Positions 9,301 to 16,610 of a DNA stretch of 64,000 bases are shown piece by piece (position 1 is the first letter of the stretch; the number at the start of each line of letters is the position of its first letter). The stretch spans positions 1 through 64,000 of the forward strand of contig CAVXHJ010000028.1 in assembly GCA_963761435.1 (NCBI GenBank), given 5' to 3'. The notes beneath the pieces are model-generated. The model was not told the origin of the DNA. It did no database searches and saw only the letters and a list, made by a program, of their open reading frames with translations. A program made the position numbers and the translations under genes. Source of the DNA: Roseiarcus sp963761435 (GTDB lineage: Bacteria; Pseudomonadota; Alphaproteobacteria; Rhizobiales; Beijerinckiaceae).

Positions 9301-9556
9301 CAGCCACGCTGTCGAGGTCGATGACAGGATCGACCTCGCGCGGCTTCACCGGCTCCGGGCCGAAATCATGGCGAAGACGCCGGCGCCCGATCGGGCGGCG
9401 GTAGAGCGCGAGCTGCGCGAAGCGATCCTCGTCGCTCAAACGCAGGGGGCGGCGACTCTCGAGGCTCATGCGCAGGCGCGGCTGGAGGAATTCTTCCCCC
9501 ACCTCGTCGCGGCGCCCCGGCAGGAATCCCCGATGCCGGCGCCTGCGACGTCCTGA
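6389..9556 (+). CDS. Class III adenylate/guanylate cyclase with AAA ATPase and TPR domains
   Basis: A 1055-residue multidomain protein. Residues 3-20 form a zinc ribbon (CAKC and CATC pairs). Residues about 46-220 are a class III cyclase: metal-binding Asp52 in LFSDLVDS and Asp96 in MGDGVLAYFGYP, and the transition-state Asn170/Arg174 in PNLAARLQ. Residues about 240-500 are an AAA/STAND-type ATPase with Walker A GEAGMGKS (270-277) and Walker B ILMIVEDAHWID. The C-terminal half is TPR-like helical repeats ending near residue 1040. The product is a cyclic nucleotide, presumably cAMP given the Crp gene upstream; substrate choice cannot be read with certainty. It has no membrane segment. Confidence 0.9.
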   Translation: MYCAKCSRHYGPGEKACATCGAALQKRAPRNPRVNSEARGPERRPMTGLFSDLVDSVGLSLNLDAEEVMRIVDAYHKLCDEIVAEHGGYLESFMGDGVLAYFGYPRANEDDAANAVTAGLAIIEAIRRIDVSREAPLQARVGIATGLVVVSDRVSLANKRRSQIVGKMPNLAARLQSVARPGTVVIADATRHVTRGAFTYRDLGPVALKGFGEPVQIWEVGQPNAEESRYRARLQGEPLTFVGRKRELDKLVERWTKARGGKGQVVHLIGEAGMGKSRLTETLEEHIGADRHVRVRWFCSPQHVESAFHPVIDHLQRAASIDRNDPPAARIAKLRRLVGESGSRDETTLGALAALLSIPLGQPSPLDVMTPEKRKQVTLEALIEQFRKLNDAGPILMIVEDAHWIDATSLELLELTVASCDTLRDLVIVTARPEFKPRWTELPHVSTVSLGRLDPDSSEVLCKEAAGSALPASLMGQILERSDGIPLFVLELTRNVVESLQSGGGDASDRKANGETMIPLSLHDSLVARLDRLGAARQTANIGAVIGRRFEYDLMSAVAAKPESELRADLRRLTRAGLLTQSGVPPNSSYLFRHVLIRDAAYDSMLRADRQALHSRIGETLLARFPDQAKAEPEMVAYHLSRGKNEIEAAPYWEKAGQLAASRAAHSDAAARYRAALEIIGRQTQGLGRAQAELPLLVHLAISLASSRGYSDPEILGVLTRAREICDLLGNVSALFPVLRGLSVFSIVRNDLVTAEELGIRCLAIGEETGHVPFLIEAHHQLGYVYGGRGQLAKSRFHLERCVQLYDENEGRIELVPHEQDPRMSALCVFANVLELMSDTEAASAAYRRSLDLARKLGRPYDLAYALTFAASHSNMIGNHQDAHREGEEAIGLAQTHGFGLWHLSATIEVGIAFAGLGRTDEAIAILEPSLAKWAAIGCRCYTGQRIAWLAVCYADCGRLDQALTTIDMAISHAVEVDDRIDLARLHRLRAEIMAKTPAPDRAAVERELREAILVAQTQGAATLEAHAQARLEEFFPHLVAAPRQESPMPAPATS

Positions 9557-9577
9557 CGCCGCCTGGAGAGGCGATCT

Positions 9578-9739
9578 CTAGTCGTTCGCCGCGTCGGCGA
9601 GCATGCGCCGCCAGTGCTTGTGTTTCTCCCAGTTCCAGCCCGCCGCCGGCGAGGGCGACACGGTTCCGGCCGCGGCGCTGCAGAAGACGATCCTCAGGCC
9701 GGGCGCGAGAACGTCCGGAAGCTTCGGTTCGTCGCACAT
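9578..9739 (-). pseudogene. Truncated N-terminal remnant of mismatch-specific uracil-DNA glycosylase (Mug-like)
   Basis: The ATG at 9739 overlaps the TGA of the upstream mutase (TGATG). The first 28 residues (MCDEPKLPDVLAPGLRIVFC, then SAAAGTVS) resemble the start of alphaproteobacterial Mug proteins (LPDVLAPGLRVVFCGTAAGT). After that the frame gives AAGWNWEKHKHWRRMLADA and stops at residue 53. The Asn-Arg-Phe-Trp region and the rest of the about 170-residue enzyme are absent, because the 3' end of the convergent cyclase gene begins there. The homology call is from memory of the family and is moderate. Confidence 0.5.
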
Positions 9740-11253
9740 CAGATCGTCTGGTTGTAGGCGCCGACTTCCGGGTTCTCGCGCAACACGCCGTCGACCGCCT
9801 CGAACATCGCGCGCATCCGCGCCTCCGAGACCGGGCTCTCGACCACCACCACAAGCTCCGGCTTGTTGGACGAGGCGCGCACCAGCCCCCACGTGCCGTC
9901 CCCGACAGTGACCCTCGCGCCGTTGACGGTGACGAGGTCGCTTATTGGCTGGCCGGCCAGAGGCTCGCCCCGCGCCTGCATCGCCCTGAGCCGCTCGACG
10001 ACGCGATCCGCGACCGCATATTTGACCTCGTCGGCGCAATGCGGCGACATCGTCGGCGAGCCCCATGTCTTCGGCAGGTCGCGATAAAGATCGGCCATCG
10101 ACTTTTGCGGGTTCCGGTCCAGCATGTCGAGGATGGCGATCGCGGTCACGAAGCCATCGTCATAGCCTCGCCCCACCGGCGGGTTGAAGAAGAAATGGCC
10201 CGACTTCTCGAACCCGGCGAGCGCGTCGAGATCGCGCACGCGCCGCTTGATGTGCGAATGACCGGTCTTCCAGAAGTCGACCTTGACGCTTTGGGCGGCG
10301 AGAACCGGATCGGTCGCGAACAGCCCGGTCGACTTGACGTCGACGACGAATGTCGCGCCCTTCCGCTCGCGCGAGAGGTCGCGCGCCAGCATGACGCCGA
10401 TCTTGTCGGCGAAGATCTCATGGCCCTCGTTGTCGACGACGCCGCAGCGGTCGCCGTCGCCGTCGAAGCCGAGCGCGAGGTCGGCGCCCGTCTGCGTCAC
10501 TGCCTCCGCCATCGCGTGCAGCATCCGCATGTCTTCGGGATTCGGATTGTAACGGGGGAAGGTGAAGTCGAGATCGCAGTCGAGCGGAACGACTTCGACG
10601 CCGAGCGCGCCGAGGAGTTTTGGCGCGAAGGCGCCGGCCGTGCCGTTGCCGCAGGCGGCGACAACCTTGAGGCTTCGGCTCAACTTCGGGCGATGGGTCA
10701 GGTCGGCGAGGTAGCGGGCGGGAAAATCGCCCACGAATTCGTAGCCGCCGCCGGCCTCATACGGGCTGTCGCCGGCGATGACGATGTCGCGCAGCCGCCC
10801 CATCTCCTCCGGCCCGAACGTCACTGGCCTCGCCGCGCCCATCTTGACGCCCGTCCAGCCGTTGTCGTTGTGGGACGCGGTCACCATCGCAACAGCCGGC
10901 GCATCGAGCGCGAACTGGGCGAAATAGGCCATCGGCGTGATCGCGAGGCCGATGTCGCGCACTCGCGCCCCGCCGGCCATCAGCCCCGCGGTCAGCGCGA
11001 GCTTGATCGAGGCCGAATAGCTGCGGAAGTCATGGCCGACGACGATCTCGCGCTTCACCCCGAGCTCGGCGAGCAAGCGCGCGAGGCCGAGCCCCAGCGC
11101 CTGCGCGCCCATCAGGTTGATCTCCTTCTCGAAGATCCAGCGGGCGTCATATTCGCGAAACCCGGTCGGCTTGACCATCGGCCGCGATTCATAGGCGTAG
11201 GTGTTGGGCGAAAGTAGCGGCGACGGTTTGGGGAACACGCGCGCCTCGAGCAT
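9739..11253 (-). CDS. Phosphomannomutase/phosphoglucomutase
   Basis: From ATG 11253 the protein is about 504 residues. It interconverts hexose 1- and 6-phosphates for polysaccharide precursor synthesis. Visible motifs are the phosphoserine loop VTASHNDNGWTGVKMG, the metal-binding loop FDGDGDRCGVVD, the sugar-binding stretch FEKSGHFFF and the C-terminal phosphate-binding RASSNKPELVVVVES. All four domains of the alpha-D-phosphohexomutase superfamily are present. A GTG at 11274 is an alternative start. It is convergent with the cyclase gene and divergent from the DUF3300 gene. Whether mannose or glucose is preferred cannot be told. Confidence 0.9.
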   Translation of the reverse strand: MLEARVFPKPSPLLSPNTYAYESRPMVKPTGFREYDARWIFEKEINLMGAQALGLGLARLLAELGVKREIVVGHDFRSYSASIKLALTAGLMAGGARVRDIGLAITPMAYFAQFALDAPAVAMVTASHNDNGWTGVKMGAARPVTFGPEEMGRLRDIVIAGDSPYEAGGGYEFVGDFPARYLADLTHRPKLSRSLKVVAACGNGTAGAFAPKLLGALGVEVVPLDCDLDFTFPRYNPNPEDMRMLHAMAEAVTQTGADLALGFDGDGDRCGVVDNEGHEIFADKIGVMLARDLSRERKGATFVVDVKSTGLFATDPVLAAQSVKVDFWKTGHSHIKRRVRDLDALAGFEKSGHFFFNPPVGRGYDDGFVTAIAILDMLDRNPQKSMADLYRDLPKTWGSPTMSPHCADEVKYAVADRVVERLRAMQARGEPLAGQPISDLVTVNGARVTVGDGTWGLVRASSNKPELVVVVESPVSEARMRAMFEAVDGVLRENPEVGAYNQTI

Positions 11254-11429
11254 GGCTGGCGAACGGAGGCTCACCCTTAGAGACGATGCCTCGCGGAGGC
11301 AAGGCGATGGGTCGGCCGCCCAGCGCCGCAGGGCTTGAAGCCAATGGACTTTCGCTCCCGATCGGATAGTGGCAGTATCGGTTCACGTAAGCGTGATGTC
11401 GCCTTGCCGAGGGGCGCCGGGAGGAAACC

Positions 11430-13388
11430 ATGCTGCTGGCGATGAACCGTCGTCTGCGACGGACACAGGGCTTTCTCGCGGTCGCTTTCGCCGCGGCGCT
11501 CGTGATCGGCCCTGACCTCGCAGAAGCGCAGGACGCAGGAGGCGCGCCGCCCGCGACCCCGCCAGCCGCGACAGACGCTCCGCCATCCCCGACGCCTGCG
11601 GCTCCGCAATCCCCGACGCCGCCGGCCGCCGCCACCGAGGCGCCGGCCACGCCCGCGCCGCCGCCCGCCGCTGCTGAGGCGCCGGCCGCGCCCGCGCCGC
11701 AGGCCGAGCAGCCAGCGCCCGAGGCCGACCGCTTCTCGCAAGACGAATTGCGAAAGCTGCTCGCGCCGATCGCGCTCTATCCTGACGCTCTTTTGGCGCA
11801 AATGCTGCCCGCGGCCGCCTATCCGCTCGAAATCGTCCAGGCGCAACGCTGGCTCGACAAGAATCCGAATCTTGTGGCCGCCAATGATTTTTCCGGGATC
11901 GACAATCAGAAGTGGGACCCCGCAGTCAAGGCGTTGGCGCGGTTCCCCGATGTCATTCGCAGGATGAGCCAGGATCTCAATCGGACCACCGACCTCGGCG
12001 ACGCGATCGTGAATCAGCCGCAGGACGTCGCAGCCACGATCCAGCAATTGCGCGCAGAGGCTGAAAAATCGGGCGCGCTCAAGTCGAACGCCCAGCAAAC
12101 CGTGAAGCGCGTGGGTTCAGGGCCCCCTCCAAGCGGCGGAGCAGCGCCTCAGGGCGGGGGCGGTGGCGGCGTGGTCGCTCCCCAGGGCGGAGGGAACTAC
12201 ATCGCGATCGAGCCGACCGATCCGACGATGTTGTATGTCCCGACCTATGACCCTAGCGCGGTGTGGGGCGGATACCCGGTCGCCGGGCCGCTCTTGACCT
12301 GGGGCGCGGGCATCGCGCTCGGCGCGCTGGCCACTGGCGCCTGGTGGAACTGGGGAAGCGGAGCGTTCTACCCGGGCTGGGGCGGCGCGTACGGCGGCTA
12401 TCCGGGCTGGCGCGGGGGGGCGATCAATACCGGCAACGTCAACGTCGGCAACAACGTCAACGTTGGCGGCGGCAACTGGCGCCCGAACGGCAACTATCGC
12501 CCGGGGCAAGGCAGCAAGCCGGGGATCGGCAATCGGCCGGGTGGCCGTCCGGGCGGCCCCGGGCGTCCTGGCGGTCCCGGAGGGCCCGGCCGCCCTGGAG
12601 GTCCGGGCGGTCCGGGAGGCCCCGGAAACCGTCCGGGCGGGCCCGGCGGCCCCGGTAATCGTCCGGGAGGGCCCGGAGGTCCCGGCAATCGTCCGGGGGG
12701 TCCGGGCGCAGGCAACCGTCCCGGCGGTCCGGGAACGGGCAATCGACCCGGCGCGGGAGGCCCTAATCGTCCCGGTGGCCCCGGAGCAGGCAATCGTCCG
12801 GGCCACGGCAATCGCCCCGGTCAAGGCAATCGTCCGGGTGGCGGACGCCCCGGCGGCGCCCATCGCCCCGGTGGACACCCGGGCGGCGGGCGGCCCGGCG
12901 GCTTCCCGGGCGGCGGCCATCGCCCGGGCGGCGGGCATGGCGGGTTCCCGGGCGGGGCTCGGCCGGGCGGCGGCTTCGGCGGCGGCGGCCCGGGCTTCGG
13001 GGGCGGCGGGCGGCCGGGCGGCGGGTTCGGCGGTGGGGGCGCTCGACCCGGCGGCTTCCACGGCGGCGGGCATCGCGGCGGCGGCGGCCATCGTGGCGGA
13101 GGCGGCGGCCGGCGGCGTTCCGACCTCAGGCTCAAGCACGATCTCGCTCTGCTCGGGCGGCTCGACGACGGTCTCGGCTATTATCGCTTCGTGTACAACG
13201 GCGGCCACACGGCCTATGTCGGAGTGATTGCGCAGGAGGTCGAAGCCGTGATGCCGGAGGCCGTGACCCATGACGCGGATGGCTACATGCGTGTTTCCTA
13301 CGACATGCTTGGACTGCCGTTCGAAACCTACGCGCAATGGGTCGCGACCGGCCGGCGTTTGCCGAGCGTGACGCCCCTCAGGCGGTGA
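11430..13388 (+). CDS. Secreted DUF3300 protein with Gly/Pro repeat region and C-terminal S74-type intramolecular chaperone domain
   Basis: The 652-residue product has a signal peptide (residues about 10-34, ending DLAEAQ), a Pro/Ala linker, and a DUF3300 domain from about 108 (FSQDELRKLLAPIALYPDAL). A long Gly/Pro/Arg/Asn repeat region (about 350-560) follows, with decapeptides of GNRPGGPGGP type. The last 90 residues start RRSDLRLKHD and contain GVIAQEVEAVMPEAV, which matches the Peptidase_S74 / intramolecular chaperone domain of phage tailspikes and related proteins. Ser564 and Lys569 keep the Ser-x4-Lys spacing of its self-cleavage dyad. Function is unknown; an envelope or extracellular trimeric protein is inferred. 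GC content rises sharply in the repeat part. Confidence 0.85.
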   Translation: MLLAMNRRLRRTQGFLAVAFAAALVIGPDLAEAQDAGGAPPATPPAATDAPPSPTPAAPQSPTPPAAATEAPATPAPPPAAAEAPAAPAPQAEQPAPEADRFSQDELRKLLAPIALYPDALLAQMLPAAAYPLEIVQAQRWLDKNPNLVAANDFSGIDNQKWDPAVKALARFPDVIRRMSQDLNRTTDLGDAIVNQPQDVAATIQQLRAEAEKSGALKSNAQQTVKRVGSGPPPSGGAAPQGGGGGGVVAPQGGGNYIAIEPTDPTMLYVPTYDPSAVWGGYPVAGPLLTWGAGIALGALATGAWWNWGSGAFYPGWGGAYGGYPGWRGGAINTGNVNVGNNVNVGGGNWRPNGNYRPGQGSKPGIGNRPGGRPGGPGRPGGPGGPGRPGGPGGPGGPGNRPGGPGGPGNRPGGPGGPGNRPGGPGAGNRPGGPGTGNRPGAGGPNRPGGPGAGNRPGHGNRPGQGNRPGGGRPGGAHRPGGHPGGGRPGGFPGGGHRPGGGHGGFPGGARPGGGFGGGGPGFGGGGRPGGGFGGGGARPGGFHGGGHRGGGGHRGGGGGRRRSDLRLKHDLALLGRLDDGLGYYRFVYNGGHTAYVGVIAQEVEAVMPEAVTHDADGYMRVSYDMLGLPFETYAQWVATGRRLPSVTPLRR

Positions 13389-13748
13389 CGCCTCCGACGC
13401 AGAGGCTTCCGACGCGTCGGGCTTGGGGCTCGACCGAGAAAGAGAAATCTCGGCGCCTGCTTGTGATAATCAGAATCCTGTGCTAATGTCCGTGATCTCG
13501 AAATCGGAACCGGCGAGCGGGGAGGCGCCGGCGCAGCAGACAGGTTTAACCTCGAAGAATTGTTTAATGGCCTCGGAGCATCGTTTGGGCCCCTCCGCTC
13601 AGGAGATTCCAGGCGTAAACCTTTGAAAAGTCTTGATTGAGGGGTTTGGATTCCCTTCCGCCTGATTTTGATTCCTTTCCGCTTTTGTTTTGATTCCCTT
13701 CCGAAAATTTGGATTCCTTTCCGCCGGCTTAGTAAGCCCTTCCTCACT
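13389..13748. other. 360-base convergent intergenic region with periodic repeats
   Basis: Between the convergent DUF3300 and alcohol dehydrogenase genes I see no coding potential. The right third is AT-richer than its surroundings and holds the four-copy repeat annotated separately. Confidence 0.6.
13649..13723 (-). repeat. Four-copy 20-22 bp periodic repeat (core CGGAARGGAATC)
   Basis: Read on the minus strand, CGGAARGGAATC occurs at 13712-13723, 13692-13703, 13670-13681 and 13649-13660. Start-to-start spacings are 20, 22 and 21 bases, two helical turns each. Each core is followed by an A-rich stretch (CAAA or AAAA). The same GGGAATCAAA core and period recur at 42549-42653. Confidence 0.8.
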
Positions 13749-14877
13749 TTAATACATGACCACGCTGCGAATTCCTTCGCCCTTGTGCATCATCTCGAAC
13801 CCCTTGTTGATGTCCTCGAGCTTCAATCGGCTGGTGATGAGCGGGTCGATCTGAATCTTGCCCGCCATGTACCAGTCGACGATCTTGGGCACATCGGTGC
13901 GCCCGCGCGCGCCGCCGAACGCCGTCCCTTTCCACACGCGCCCTGTCACCAACTGGAACGGCCTGGTTGCGATTTCCTGTCCCGCGCCGGCGACCCCGAT
14001 GATGATCGACTGTCCCCAGCCGCGGTGGCTGCATTCGAGCGCCTGGCGCATGACCGTGACGTTGCCGGTACAGTCGAAGGTATAGTCGGCGCCTCCGATC
14101 TGGTCGGCGCCGCGCTTCGTCATGTTGACGAGATGGGGGACGAGGTCCTTGCCGACCTCGGCCGGGTTGACGAAATGCGTCATCCCGAAACGCTCGCCCC
14201 ACGCCTTCTTGCGGTCGTTGGTGTCGACGCCGATGATCATGTCGGCGCCGGCCAGCCGCAAGCCCTGGATGACATTGAGGCCGATCCCGCCGAGCCCGAA
14301 GACGACCGCTGTCGCGCCGGCCTCGACCTTGGCGGTGTTGAGCACGGCGCCGACCCCGGTGGTTACGCCGCACCCGATGTAGCAAATCTTGTCGAACGGC
14401 GCGTCGGAATTCACCTTCGCCACCGCGATCTCCGGCAGCACCGTGAAGTTCGCAAACGTCGAGCAGCCCATGTAATGGAAGATCTTGTCCTTGCCGCGCG
14501 AGAAGCGCGAGGTCCCATCGGGCATCAGCGCCCTGCCCCTGTGTGGCGCGAATTGCCGTGCAAAGGTTGGTCTTGCGCGACAGGCATGATGGGCACTGGC
14601 GGCATTCGGGGGTGTAGAGCGGGATGACGTGGTCGCCCTTGCGGACGCTCTTCACCCCGGCGCCGACTTCGACGACGACGCCCGCGCCCTCGTGGCCGAG
14701 AATCGCCGGAAACAAACCTTCCGGGTCCGCGCCGGACAGGGTGAAATCGTCGGTGTGGCAAATGCCGGTCGCCTTGACCTCGACCAGAACCTCGCCTTCA
14801 CGCGGGCCTTCGAGATCGACCTCGGCGACTTCGAGCGGCTTTCCTGCGGCGACGGCGATGGCGGCGCGGGTCTTCAT
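13749..14877 (-). pseudogene. frmA: S-(hydroxymethyl)glutathione dehydrogenase / class III alcohol dehydrogenase, frameshifted
   Basis: Starting at ATG 14877 (MKTRAAIAVAAGKPLEVAEV) the frame gives catalytic-zinc Cys and His (GICHTDD, GHEGAG), the four structural-zinc Cys (CRQCPSCLSRKTNLC) and the class III mark IRATQGQG. The frame is then lost at about 14529. One base further on, the protein resumes MPDGTSRFSRGKDKIFHYMG and runs intact to SVVMY at 13749, with the third zinc Cys in CYIGCGVTTG and the NAD motif GLGGIGL. One extra G between GGC and CTG explains the shift. Repaired length is about 375 residues, normal for the family, which oxidises the formaldehyde-glutathione adduct. Confidence 0.88.
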
Positions 14878-15265
14878 GGGCGTGCTCCCTGATTCAACGA
14901 AGCGATTAAAGCCGAGAACCAGTGGCGCGCCAAGGCCAGCCAAATGTAGGCCGACACCGTCCTTTTGGCTAAGCGCGTTCGTCGTGGTCGCCAATGAACG
15001 CGGGCGATTGAGACTTGCCATAAGAAATTCATGCCACTAGCGTATGCGCTAGTTCTTGCGGCAACGGCGCGCCCGCCGCAGTATGGACCGATTGGTTCGA
15101 GTTGAGGAAGGGCGATTTGGGCCCTTTTGTATACATTTCGCTTAGAATGAGTTACGGGCTCCCGCATACACAGAACGTGAGCTTTTTCAGGAGTGATTCG
15201 TCAAACGGAGCGGCCCAAGGAAGCCTACCAGCGTCTCGGCGCGCAACGAGTGACGGAGTTCGACA
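14878..15265. other. 388-base divergent intergenic region
   Basis: This lies between the alcohol dehydrogenase (leftward) and the acetyltransferase operon (rightward) and should hold both promoters. It contains the inverted repeat at 15036-15053. No open frame here looks like a protein. Confidence 0.55.
15036..15053. promoter_or_regulatory. Inverted repeat ACTAGCG-TATG-CGCTAGT, candidate operator
   Basis: Perfect 7-base arms are separated by TATG, 213 bases before the acetyltransferase start and 159 bases before the divergent dehydrogenase start. There is no following T tract, so it is not an obvious terminator. A regulator-binding role is inferred from position only. Confidence 0.4.
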
Positions 15266-15775
15266 ATGTTCTTATCCGACCTGCGCACGACTGGCGTCCT
15301 GGCGGTTGTGCGGCGCGAACTCCGGCCATTGTTCACGGAACTGCGCCGTCTTTATTTCAATAAGCTATGGGGAATGGATATTGGACCGGACTGCCGCATC
15401 TCTTTTTCGGCAAAATTGGACAAGAGCTATCCGTCCGGCGTTCATATCGGCGAAAGCACAGCGATAAACTTCGGCGCCTGCGTCCTCACCCACGACTACC
15501 CGCGTCGGCTGCACATGGACACTTGGATCGGAAAGGAATGCCAGATCGGCGCGCACAGCATCATCATGCCGGGAGTCCGGGTGGGCGACAATTGCGTGGT
15601 CGCGGTGGCGAGCGTGGTCATGAAGGACGTGCCATCGAATTGTCTCGTCTCCGGCAATCCGGCGCGCATCATGGAGAAGGGCATCCAAACCGGGCGATGG
15701 GGAATCATCAATCGGATGGTCCGGCCCGACTTCGGCGCTGCTTCGTCCACGCCCGACGAAAAAGCAGCCTCGTGA
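15266..15775 (+). CDS. Hexapeptide-repeat acetyltransferase (maltose/galactoside O-acetyltransferase type)
   Basis: The 169-residue protein has a left-handed beta-helix of hexapeptide repeats. Its signature runs from SGVHIGESTAINFGACVLTHDY through WIGKECQIGAHSIIMPGVRV to GDNCVVAVASVVMKDVPS and SGNPARIM. The His in LTHDY is the probable catalytic base. Enzymes of this type move an acetyl or other acyl group from CoA to a sugar or amino-sugar. It is the first gene of a five-gene rightward operon with lipid-activation enzymes, so its acceptor may be a glycolipid or polysaccharide. The N-terminal 40 residues are basic and amphipathic. Confidence 0.85.
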   Translation: MFLSDLRTTGVLAVVRRELRPLFTELRRLYFNKLWGMDIGPDCRISFSAKLDKSYPSGVHIGESTAINFGACVLTHDYPRRLHMDTWIGKECQIGAHSIIMPGVRVGDNCVVAVASVVMKDVPSNCLVSGNPARIMEKGIQTGRWGIINRMVRPDFGAASSTPDEKAAS

Positions 15776-15814
15776 AGCAGACCGGCGGCCCGATTTGACT
15801 CGCGCGCGGATCCA

Positions 15815-16567
15815 ATGACCACCATCGATTTGAGCGGCCGAGTAGCGGTCGTGACAGGCGCGTCGCGCGGCATTGGCCGGGCCGCCGCGGAAGGCCTGCT
15901 CAAGGCCGGGTGCAGTGTGGTGCTGAACGCACGCGCTTCGAACGAGGCGTCGGCCAGTTTTGCCGAGTTGGAGTCCGCCTACCCAGACCGTGTAACGGCG
16001 GTCTACGGGTCGGTGGCGGACAGCTCCACCGCCACAGCGCTCGCTCAGAGCGCAATGTCGCGGCACAAGCGCCTCGATATTCTGGTCAACAACGCCGGCA
16101 TCCTTCGCGACAAGCTGATCGGCATGATCTCAGATGCGGAGATCGACGAGCTCTTCTCCGTGAACGTCATCGGGCTGATCAAGATCACGCAGCTGGCGGC
16201 GCGCATCATGGCGCGGCGCAAGAGCGGATCGATCATCAATGTATCGTCGATCGTCGGACGAAGGGGAAACAGCGGCCAGACCGTCTATTCGGCGACGAAA
16301 TCCGCCGTCATTGGAGCGACTTTTTCCGCCGCCAAGGAGCTCGCGCCGATGAACATTCGCGTCAACGCCGTAGCGCCCGGCCTGATCGAGACTTCGATGA
16401 CCAAATCCATCCCCGAGGATAAGCGCAGAAACCTGGAATCGCACATCGCGATGGGTCGGGTCGGCGCTCCGCAGGATATCGCCAACGTGATCCTGTTTCT
16501 CGCTTCCGACCTTTCGTCCTACGTGACCGGGCAAGTCATAGGGGTTGACGGCGGCCTCGTCATCTGA
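15815..16567 (+). CDS. SDR-family 3-oxoacyl-ACP reductase-like protein (FabG-like)
   Basis: 250 residues with the classical short-chain dehydrogenase layout: NADP-binding TGASRGIG near residue 13, NNAG near 90, the catalytic Ser-Tyr-Lys set in NVSSIVGRR and TVYSATKSA, and a C-terminal end SYVTGQVIGVDGGLVI typical of FabG. The likely reaction is NADPH reduction of a 3-oxoacyl thioester. It starts 39 bases after the acetyltransferase and is followed 43 bases later by an AMP-ligase, so a role on an acyl chain handled by this operon is likely. It is not beside acpP or fabF, so it is not the housekeeping copy by context. Confidence 0.88.
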   Translation: MTTIDLSGRVAVVTGASRGIGRAAAEGLLKAGCSVVLNARASNEASASFAELESAYPDRVTAVYGSVADSSTATALAQSAMSRHKRLDILVNNAGILRDKLIGMISDAEIDELFSVNVIGLIKITQLAARIMARRKSGSIINVSSIVGRRGNSGQTVYSATKSAVIGATFSAAKELAPMNIRVNAVAPGLIETSMTKSIPEDKRRNLESHIAMGRVGAPQDIANVILFLASDLSSYVTGQVIGVDGGLVI

Positions 16568-16610
16568 CCGGCCTCGCCTTCCCTTTCACCGTCCGCGGAA
16601 CGGACTTGCG

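Noticed and set aside
6386..9502. 1038-residue open frame antisense to the cyclase gene
   Set aside because: It mirrors the codon phase of the GC-rich gene opposite, has no recognisable domain, and the sense strand has complete cyclase and ATPase motifs.
12117..13337. 406-residue open frame antisense to the Gly/Pro repeat region
   Set aside because: Low-complexity Ala/Arg/Thr product from the opposite strand of the repeats.
13649..13723. Possible CRISPR array
   Set aside because: The conserved core is only 12 bases with 8-10 base A-rich gaps, too short for repeat and spacer.
15102..15467. Open frame overlapping the acetyltransferase start
   Set aside because: It covers the promoter region and the first codons of a clear gene in another frame; no family character.
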